Of a stretch of DNA of 64,000 nucleotides, positions 29,274 through 36,003 are shown in pieces (position 1 is the stretch's first letter; each line of letters opens with the position of its first letter). Both the position numbers and the translations under genes were made by a program. The DNA lies in NCBI RefSeq assembly GCF_000327505.1, contig NC_019942.1, forward strand, positions 1,054,001 to 1,118,000. Reading direction: 5' to 3'. The notes beneath the pieces were generated by a model. That model did not search any database, had not been told where the DNA came from, and saw nothing but the letters and a program-made list of their open reading frames with translations. This DNA comes from Aciduliprofundum sp. MAR08-339. GTDB lineage: Archaea; Thermoplasmatota; Thermoplasmata; Thermoplasmatales; Aciduliprofundaceae.

Positions 29274-29840
29274 TTACCATGGCACAGACTTCTTTCCCAT
29301 CTTGTACGCTGCAATATTCACGCCCCTGTGTATCAGAGGGGTCAGGACGAGTATTGTGAGCAATGCGGGAATGTTGCCAAATGCAAACATGAAGAAAGAT
29401 GGGTAAAAGATCCAAACCAGAAACCAGGCAACGAATACGAAGGTGAGTTGATCCAGTAGAAATGCTCTTCCTCCGCTTTCTATTCCCAACCTCCTTTTTA
29501 TGAACGAGCCCGTTGCATCTCCAAGCATGGCTCCAAATGCCAGGCAGAGAATTATGCCAATGGCTTTAAGTATGCTCTCAGAGAATGGGGGAAAATAGGG
29601 CTGGGGAAGGAACTTGGCGAGAACATTGAGAATTATCCCAAGGAAGAATCCCGTGAGCGAGCCACCTAAAAACCCGCGCCATGTTTTACCTTTTCCCAAG
29701 ATTCTCCTCCCATCTATGAAATTTTTTCCTAGGTCCATGGGGATTTTTCCCCTGAATAGTACGGCTGCCGAATTTGGTACGTAGGCGGGGAGCATGAACC
29801 ATAGGGCTGCAATTATCTCTGCAAGTACGTTCATCGGCAT
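29274..29840 (-). CDS. carS: CDP-archaeol synthase
   Basis: About 188 residues with five or so membrane helices and the CarS/DUF46 signature LGKGKTWRGFLGG...G near residue 50-65 and AMLGDATGSFIKRRLG later. It activates unsaturated archaetidic acid with CTP in archaeal phospholipid synthesis. The reading frame runs on upstream through a tRNA-Arg gene, but the conserved protein begins at ATG 29840 (MPMNVLAEI). Confidence 0.9.
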   Translation of the reverse strand: MPMNVLAEIIAALWFMLPAYVPNSAAVLFRGKIPMDLGKNFIDGRRILGKGKTWRGFLGGSLTGFFLGIILNVLAKFLPQPYFPPFSESILKAIGIILCLAFGAMLGDATGSFIKRRLGIESGGRAFLLDQLTFVFVAWFLVWIFYPSFFMFAFGNIPALLTILVLTPLIHRGVNIAAYKMGKKSVPW

Positions 29841-29905
29841 GGCAATGCATATGCTCAAAATAAATTTTTGGTAAAAATTAAATAAGGCGTGCTTATTAGG
29901 GGATT

Positions 29906-29980
29906 GGGCGCGTGGCCTAGCATGGATAGGGCGCTGGCCTTCTAAGTCAGTGGTCGCGGGTTCGAATCCCGCCGCGCCCG
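29906..29980 (+). tRNA. tRNA-Arg (TCT)
   Basis: A 75-nt cloverleaf: acceptor GGGCGCG/CGCGCCC, anticodon stem CTGGC/GTCAG around CTTCTAA (anticodon TCT, reads AGA), T-arm with GGTTCGAATCC. No intron. The carS frame on the opposite strand reads through it spuriously. Confidence 0.95.
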
Positions 29981-30034
29981 TTTTTGTGGGCAAAATTTAT
30001 ATTTGAGTTCAATTTACCGAGGGTTGGTGTCACA

Positions 30035-30142
30035 ATGAAGCGAAGTTCAAGAAGCTGGAAAAAACGGGGAAAGATGCGCTGGAAGTGGAGAAAGAAGAGA
30101 ATGCGCCGTCTTATGAGGCAGAGGCGGGCAAACAAGAGCTGA
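30035..30142 (+). CDS. rpl41e: Large ribosomal subunit protein eL41 with N-terminal extension
   Basis: A 35-residue, extremely basic protein read directly from the sequence. Its C-terminal 22 residues ([20 protein letters not shown] plus KS) match the eL41 pattern, which in most organisms is the whole 24-25-residue protein. Here the frame starts 13 codons earlier at ATG 30035 ([13 protein letters not shown]), preceded by GGTTGGTGT. An inner ATG at 30074 after GGGGAAAG would give the classical short protein. It sits between two tRNA genes. Confidence 0.75.
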   Translation: MKRSSRSWKKRGKMRWKWRKKRMRRLMRQRRANKS

Positions 30143-30224
30143 TACTCTTTTCATTTCTTGCTCCTCTGATTTGTCCATCTTTAATGGTAAATTTTATATC
30201 TTTGCTGAAATTACCCGTAATTGC

Positions 30225-30362
30225 GGGGGCATGGGGTAGTCAGGCATCCTGGTGGGCTCCAGTTAGATGATGACAAGCGGGTCAGCTGAAAAATGATGAG
30301 TAACTGGAGCGCTGACCCACAGGAGAGACCCGCGGACCTGGGTTCGAATCCCAGTGCCCCCA
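30225..30362 (+). tRNA. tRNA-Trp (CCA) with intron
   Basis: Exon 1 is 30225-30262 and exon 2 is 30328-30362; the mature RNA is 73 nt. Acceptor GGGGGCA/TGCCCCC; anticodon stem GTGGG/CCCGC around CTCCAGA (anticodon CCA). The 65-nt intron lies at the archaeal 37/38 position and is itself a box C/D guide RNA. Splicing would need the tRNA endonuclease and RtcB; archease is encoded at 22.9 kb. Discriminator A at 30362. Exact cut sites could shift by one nucleotide because of a shared G. Confidence 0.95.
30263..30327 (+). ncRNA. Box C/D guide RNA within the tRNA-Trp intron
   Basis: Boxes are C ATGATGA (30267-30273), D' CTGA (30286-30289), C' ATGATGA (30293-30299) and D CTGA (30312-30315). By the N+5 rule the guide before D (CTGGAGC) pairs with the anticodon loop and targets C34; the guide before D' (GCGGGT) pairs with exon 2 and targets C39. 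Euryarchaeal tRNA-Trp introns are known to direct 2'-O-methylation at 34 and 39, so the whole arrangement is conserved here, with C rather than U at 39. Confidence 0.92.
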
Positions 30363-30435
30363 CTTCCTGGTAAACATTTTTCAAAATTGATAAAAATCGT
30401 TTTCTTTGAGTATGGCTGTCTTTTCTTGCAAAACC

Positions 30436-30451
30436 GGGGGCATCCGCCCCC
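30436..30451. other. GC hairpin downstream of tRNA-Trp
   Basis: Perfect inverted repeat GGGGGC-ATCC-GCCCCC in an AT-rich gap between tRNA-Trp and the four-repeat protein gene. No strong T-run follows on either strand, so a terminator role is only possible. The 264-nt gap (30363-30626) shows nothing else I can identify. Confidence 0.35.
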
Positions 30452-30626
30452 TATAAAGTTTTCGGTGTTAGGTGTCAAAAATCGCTAAAATTTTAATGGG
30501 TTCGGGGGCACAGTAATACAATTATGATCACTAGAAATATTTCAATGATAGATTCTACAGGATAAAACTCCATTATAATTTATACTATTTTGTACCATTT
30601 CAATCTTGAAATTTTGTAGTTCTCTA

Positions 30627-31787
30627 TTACTCAGAGGTTTTACGGGAGGAATCGTATATCACTTTGCCCTCATCATCGTAAACCACAACACTTTCATACT
30701 CATCCGCAAATTTAGAAAGTTCCTCTGCATTTTTGATAGCCTCCTCCTTGGAAGGATAATCGCCAATTATATCCGCTGTGAGGCTCCAGGAGTCTAGAAG
30801 GACCACCCGAAACATTCCCTGGGGAATCTCGTATCTTACTTTATCTACTCCATCCGACAGAAACTCCTCATACTCCTTCTCTTTTTCCTTTACTGTTGGA
30901 GGATGAAGCTCGCTCTTTGGTTCTCTGGGAGGTTCTTTTCTATAGACAGCTTTTATCTCCGCATTTCTGTCCACAACAGCAACCAAGGCAAGATCCTCAG
31001 GTCCTTTTTCAAATTCATTTCTAGCAAACTCTAGGGCCTCTTCAAGATTATCGTAAAGTTCTATGCTCGAATTCCTTTGAGATCCATCCTCATCCGCATA
31101 GAAGGAAAACACCACGTACTTCCATTCATCGTCTTCATCCATTTCTATTCCGACTGGGCTATCTCCAAGTCCAGATGTGGAGAGAAACATATTACCGTCA
31201 AGCATTTCTACCCATGCCTTGAATCCCTTGTACTCGTGCTCCTCTTCAATAATCTCATAATCATCAATAACCACACTTTCGTAGTGTTTACCAGCATCCA
31301 CCACCTTTCCCTTGGAATCGTGGATTTCAAAACTCTCAGGGTTAAGAGGCACCTTCTCAAGATACTCCGCAAGGAAATGCGAAGCATCTCCCATGGATTT
31401 GAATCCTTTGATCATAAAGTAAAAGGGAATTAGGGGATTAGCTATTTCAAGAATCCAGTAACTCATTCCCGGTGGCACACTATTCTCTCTCAAGGCACAC
31501 ATTATCATGCGAATAAGGTTTCCTTCCCTATCATAGACATCGAGGGTATATCCATGCATTAGCCCAAAACTCTTCATATAACTATATAGGGATGCAATGG
31601 CATCCTCCTTACTCTCAAACATACCAAGAAGAAATCCAGAGTACTCATGGGTATCATTATCTTCTCCACCTTCTAACCTTGAGACAAAGACAAGATAGTT
31701 GATCTTCGAATTTCTCTGTTTCTCCTCCTCGTGGATTATTTTTTCCCAATCGCTTATCATATTGGGATCTTCCACCTCTTTCTTCAC
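30627..31787 (-). CDS. Acidic four-repeat protein (uncharacterised)
   Basis: The 386-residue acidic protein shows a module repeated four times (about residues 30-95, 108-167, 222-284, 325-380). Each runs strand, strand, helix beginning near a SKEEA-like motif, strand, D-x-x-G-type turn, strand (YDREGNLIR, HDSKGKVVD, VDRNAEIKA, YDDEGKVIYD). No signal peptide, membrane helix or catalytic motif is seen. GTG 31787 lies about 26 nt after a TATA-like GTTTAAATAA, so a leaderless start; ATG 31760 after GAGGTGG is the alternative. A related protein lies at 49780-50709, at the far end of the island. Function unknown. Confidence 0.7.
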   Translation of the reverse strand: MKKEVEDPNMISDWEKIIHEEEKQRNSKINYLVFVSRLEGGEDNDTHEYSGFLLGMFESKEDAIASLYSYMKSFGLMHGYTLDVYDREGNLIRMIMCALRENSVPPGMSYWILEIANPLIPFYFMIKGFKSMGDASHFLAEYLEKVPLNPESFEIHDSKGKVVDAGKHYESVVIDDYEIIEEEHEYKGFKAWVEMLDGNMFLSTSGLGDSPVGIEMDEDDEWKYVVFSFYADEDGSQRNSSIELYDNLEEALEFARNEFEKGPEDLALVAVVDRNAEIKAVYRKEPPREPKSELHPPTVKEKEKEYEEFLSDGVDKVRYEIPQGMFRVVLLDSWSLTADIIGDYPSKEEAIKNAEELSKFADEYESVVVYDDEGKVIYDSSRKTSE

Positions 31788-31958
31788 ACTAATCTCTATT
31801 TTGGGCCTTATTTAAACATTGTTCCGAAGTATCTGCATTATTGAGATAAAGTATGGAAAATTTTATCGAAGATTCAAATATTTATTGGAATTTTATAAGG
31901 TATCATTTAAGATTTATTTTATCTTTATTTTCTGAGTTTATAACTTTTATTTACAGAT

Positions 31959-32532
31959 TCAAATATTAGTAGAGGCAATGGGAATCAAAAAAGATAACCT
32001 ACAAAATGTCCAATTATGTTGGTAGGGTTTTCAGATGTAGGAGGAGCCAAAAATGCAGGAAATGCACAAAAAAGGAAAATAAATACCAGAGAATAAATAA
32101 TAGAAGTTATTATTCTGGTATAAAACTTCATCTCAGCATATTTTCTTTTTATAGATAGATAATGCATATTTTATATTATTTATCTATATTATTTATCTGT
32201 AAGATTAACCAGAGAATAGAAATAGAGAATAGAAGTGAGAGGCATTGCCCATCTACTAATTGCTGGGTAATACCTCATTATTAAAATTGTAAAATTTACG
32301 GAGAGTACTATTATAGGGAAGTAGTAATTAAGAGTTGAAATATAGTTTTTCTTTATATATTGATAATATACATAAACGAAGTATCCTATAAACGCAGTTA
32401 CTAAACCAGAAAATCCAAGGACGTTTAGAGATGAGTGATGAAATACAACTATGGATGTGCATGAGACTACAAAAGGAGTGACGAGAAAAATAATAACAAA
32501 TATAATTTTTCTCTCTCTCGAAAGAATTGCAT
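31959..32532 (-). pseudogene. Frameshifted rhomboid-like membrane protein
   Basis: Three successive minus-strand frames join into one hydrophobic protein. A start MQFFRERE (ATG 32532) shifts frame in an A/GA run near 32505 into a start-less 115-codon frame (down to 32189) containing NVLGFSGLVTAFIGYF. Another frame (32167 to 31985) has PTNIIGHFVGYLF and needs a further shift in a T-run to end as LIPIAS. GFSG and H-x3-G-x3 fit the rhomboid serine and histidine motifs and their order. So this looks like a decayed rhomboid-family gene with at least three frameshifts. Family assignment is by motif only. Confidence 0.45.
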
Positions 32533-32772
32533 TTCATTCTTCTTATTTAAAAAGGTTAAAATTATTATTTAGAGGTAGTATAGCATGATTAGAAACTGAA
32601 AAATCGCTTCGGATTAAGGCAGAGGAAGAGAATACTCTGAAAAATATTGATCTCTGCGCTGTGTGTGAGGACTTTGAAAAGCTAGAACAAAATAAAATCT
32701 AAATGAGGTAAGAGTGAATAGGGAGATAATAGCAACACTGAGTGTGTATTTTGCATCAATATGGTAACTTTA
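32533..32772. other. Non-coding/remnant stretch
   Basis: AT-rich, no intact gene. One start-less 34-codon plus-strand frame (about 32600-32702) encodes a charged peptide with CAVCEDFEKLEQ, possibly debris of a zinc-binding protein. Together with the pseudogene beside it this makes nearly 1 kb (31788-32772) without an intact gene, typical of an island margin. The 13-mer AGATTCAAATATT occurs at 31870-31882 and 31955-31967. Confidence 0.4.
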
Positions 32773-35700
32773 TTACTTTATAAATGGAGAGATGATTTTC
32801 TCCACAGCTTTAATTTTATCTTCCATAAATAAAATATGAGAATTCTCAAGCTGATCTTTGGACATATTAAACATGTATTTTAGAGTGTCATAAGGTGTGA
32901 CGGATATGATGTAAGAATTAAGTGTTATATTTCTCTCATATTTTTCATTTAATTTTTTCTCTAACTCCTTTAGTTTTCTATGAAGTTCAATTTTTTCTTT
33001 ATCTCTCTCGCTAAAATGTGCAAGTCCATGAGGCTCCACAAAAATAATATGTTCTATATCTTTTCTTTTAATCCACACTATGAAATCTGGGTAAAATCCA
33101 TAATTTTCAAAGAACCCAATTCCCTTTCCTCGGGTTCTATTTCTAAGTACGTATACGTATATGTCCTTTTTCTGCAATTGATTACTTATGGAAGACAAAT
33201 ATATTTTCAAGTATTCTATGAATTTTTCCTCTCCTTCATTGAGGCCTTTCGGAATTATTGTAATCTCCGGATGATCTTTTAAAAGAGGTTGATACAAATG
33301 CACATCAATGTAAACATTTTTTATTATGTTGTCGTACTCTCCATATAGAGGCTCGAAATCCTCATTTTCCAGTAAATCTACTAACTCCTTAAATTTTTGG
33401 AGATCTTTTAATTTAATTTTGATAGTGTACTTGTCTATGAGCAGCTCTTTATCACCTGAGCTTAGATAATCATACTTTAAGTTACTTGTTTCCCACATCA
33501 TTTTATGTTTCATATAGTATTTATACACATATTTTTTTAATATTCTTATGGTCAAATCTTCAAGATATTCCAAATCTTCCATTTTAGCAGGCATCACTTT
33601 CCTTGGATCTGGCAAGTACAAATCATAAATGAATTTTCCATTTACCTCTGGCATCAGTATATCCTTTAGAGCATCCTTTGATACTTTAAGATTATAGAGA
33701 CCTCTTTCCATTTTGTATTCTACTATTTCCCTGTATATGTAATTCCAATTTAATAAATCCAGATATCCGGGATCTATGTGCGAACTTATGTCTTTACTTT
33801 GAGCTAAAAGTGCCTTCTCCTCTTTGCTGCTGAGAATAGTTGCCCTTGGCCTGAGATCTAAGTTTATTTTAATATGCTCATCTTTTTCTAACTTCAAAAA
33901 GGCACTTTTTCTGAAATCAACTTTAGATGGTAACTTAGGAATGGTGAGCTTCTGAGATCCTTTTTCAATAATCTCATGAATTTTTGTTGGTATGAAAAAT
34001 TCTCTTTGAGGTTCTGTAGGCACGCCTTCTTTCTCCAGGTATCCTTTAAACACTTCCATATAATTTGCCTGTATGCCGAATATGTTCAAAGTTTCTAATA
34101 TGGATATGTGTTCTGGATGTGCTACATTGGGTATTGCAGTGCTTCTTTTCAGCATTTTGTTGTAGCCTTTGAGCCTCACGCCTCTGCCAAACAACTGAAT
34201 CACAAGGGGCCCCTCTGTTTTACCCATGTTTATGAGTCCCATTGTGGATACCCTCCAACTATTCCAACCTTCCACAAATTTTCGCGCTCCTATTAATATG
34301 TCAATGCTGGAGTTTTCTATACCTTCAAATAGGGAATTTGTGGTATCATCTCTTTCCACAACCATACCATATTCTTCTGCGTTATCTTTTATGAATTTCA
34401 GGAACCCCTCTTTATCTCCAATGTTGATGACTCCGAAGTATTTTCCAAAAGGACCTATTTTCAATCCAATTTCTCCCTCAGCATTTTTTATGTTTACCAG
34501 ATGAAGAGCATCTTTTGTGCTTATTTTGAAAATCTTTCTTTTCATATCTTCATAAATCTTCCTAGCACTTATTTCCCCTCCCCTCAAAAATGGAAAATTG
34601 GTCTCAGGGTAAGTTCTCGCAAAAACATCATTACCTTCTTTATCCAAAATTCCGGACCTTCCTTGTAGTACTCTCTCTATAGTTCTAATGGCCCAACTCT
34701 CATCATTGATGAATTTATTTATGAATTTTACCACTTTTAAAATATCAGAAACCGTTTTCCTGTCTTCTTTATTACCAAATATGTCTAATCCCTTCTTTTT
34801 TGATTCTTTTTTTCTATTCTTTGGTTGCACGGTACTTCCAATGAATACCCAGAGTGGCCGTTCAATATGGTACTTCTTTCTGTAACCCTCGTTAGAGCTA
34901 TATACTTCTACCTGCTCGTAAAAAGATAGAGCATTTGCAAGAAGAAATGTGTACTGCAAATCCTCCGTAAGTGTTCTTGTGTTTATTATCCGGTAATCCT
35001 TCCCATATCCATCTCCGTAAAAATATTTGTAGGAATAATCGAATATTATGGATTTTGCATAACTCTGTAAGAGTTCATCCCCTGGAGAGATATTTTTCAA
35101 TGCTTGGCCGAATGTGGCACTATACTCAAATCTGAAACCATTCTTAGATAAATCTTCTCTGTATTTTTTCCACGCGTCTCCACCGGCACCTTTATGTGCC
35201 TCATCGGCAAACACAATATTTTTGGAAGTCACACTCTTTGTGGATATGCTTACCCCTTCACCCTTCTTGTTTTCCACAAACTTGGTTATTTCAATGATTT
35301 TAACTGGAGGATAATCTCCAGAGAAAGAAGTGCCGCTCTCTTCTATGAAATAAACTGCGGGTATGCTGCTGAGCTCCAATTCCTTTTTGTGCTGTGCCGA
35401 TAGCCCGGCATTTGGAGTTATTAGAATGATGTTCTCATAATTAATTTTGTGAGGGCCTTTGTTGTATTTCAAAAATTGAAGGTAGTTTATGTGCATAATT
35501 ATGGTTTTACCGCTACCAGTGGCCATCCAGAATGCTAGAGTGCGGAGATCTTGTGGAGTGAAACCATACAGATTCGCTTCATCATCGTATTTGCGTTTGT
35601 TTTTCCATCCAAACTGTGTAATTTCGTTCATCAGTTGAATTGGGTCTTGGAAATATCTGTCTAAGAATATCTCCGTAAAGAGTACAGCCAAGTACTGAAA

Positions 35701-35997
35701 ATACTTCAAGTTTATTTGAAAATCCCTTTTAGCATTTATGTGTTTCAAATACCCATATATGTTCGCATCGTAATCATCCATTTTATCCCTGATACGCGGG
35801 TCAAGATTTTTTAATGACAAGATGCGGTGATACATATAACTGTGACCTTCCTCATCATAGCCATCTTCCACATCCTCAAATTGCTTCTTCAACTCCTTAA
35901 ATGAATCATATCCAAATAGGGAGCACATGTAATGGTTGAGCACCAGGTAATCATCAAGTCTTTTGGAATTCGTAGTTTTATTTTTTCCCCTGGGCAT
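32773..35997 (-). CDS. res: Type III restriction enzyme, Res subunit
   Basis: The 1074-residue protein has a superfamily 2 helicase core: Walker A WMATGSGKTIIMH (near residue 156), DEAHKGAG (near 265), and the later motif region GARKFVEGWNSWRVSTMGLIN and LFGRGVRLKG (motif VI). The C-terminus has a PD-(D/E)xK-like end: GFYPDFIVWIKR followed by IIFVEPHG. In type III systems Res translocates or switches on DNA and cleaves after meeting a second unmethylated site. It starts 6 nt after the Mod gene. Codon use is much richer in A/T than the backbone genes, suggesting transfer. Confidence 0.92.
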   Translation of the reverse strand: MPRGKNKTTNSKRLDDYLVLNHYMCSLFGYDSFKELKKQFEDVEDGYDEEGHSYMYHRILSLKNLDPRIRDKMDDYDANIYGYLKHINAKRDFQINLKYFQYLAVLFTEIFLDRYFQDPIQLMNEITQFGWKNKRKYDDEANLYGFTPQDLRTLAFWMATGSGKTIIMHINYLQFLKYNKGPHKINYENIILITPNAGLSAQHKKELELSSIPAVYFIEESGTSFSGDYPPVKIIEITKFVENKKGEGVSISTKSVTSKNIVFADEAHKGAGGDAWKKYREDLSKNGFRFEYSATFGQALKNISPGDELLQSYAKSIIFDYSYKYFYGDGYGKDYRIINTRTLTEDLQYTFLLANALSFYEQVEVYSSNEGYRKKYHIERPLWVFIGSTVQPKNRKKESKKKGLDIFGNKEDRKTVSDILKVVKFINKFINDESWAIRTIERVLQGRSGILDKEGNDVFARTYPETNFPFLRGGEISARKIYEDMKRKIFKISTKDALHLVNIKNAEGEIGLKIGPFGKYFGVINIGDKEGFLKFIKDNAEEYGMVVERDDTTNSLFEGIENSSIDILIGARKFVEGWNSWRVSTMGLINMGKTEGPLVIQLFGRGVRLKGYNKMLKRSTAIPNVAHPEHISILETLNIFGIQANYMEVFKGYLEKEGVPTEPQREFFIPTKIHEIIEKGSQKLTIPKLPSKVDFRKSAFLKLEKDEHIKINLDLRPRATILSSKEEKALLAQSKDISSHIDPGYLDLLNWNYIYREIVEYKMERGLYNLKVSKDALKDILMPEVNGKFIYDLYLPDPRKVMPAKMEDLEYLEDLTIRILKKYVYKYYMKHKMMWETSNLKYDYLSSGDKELLIDKYTIKIKLKDLQKFKELVDLLENEDFEPLYGEYDNIIKNVYIDVHLYQPLLKDHPEITIIPKGLNEGEEKFIEYLKIYLSSISNQLQKKDIYVYVLRNRTRGKGIGFFENYGFYPDFIVWIKRKDIEHIIFVEPHGLAHFSERDKEKIELHRKLKELEKKLNEKYERNITLNSYIISVTPYDTLKYMFNMSKDQLENSHILFMEDKIKAVEKIISPFIK

Positions 35998-36003
35998 TGA
36001 TTA

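Noticed and set aside
29841-29993. N-terminal extension of the carS frame ([10 protein letters not shown]...)
   Set aside because: It is the antisense reading of the tRNA-Arg gene, a well-known artefact; the conserved protein starts at 29840.
30263-30478. Minus-strand 71-codon frame across tRNA-Trp
   Set aside because: Antisense of the tRNA exon 2 and intron; no protein features.
31870-31967. 13-bp direct repeat AGATTCAAATATT as target-site duplication
   Set aside because: Too short and too close together in AT-rich sequence to separate from chance.
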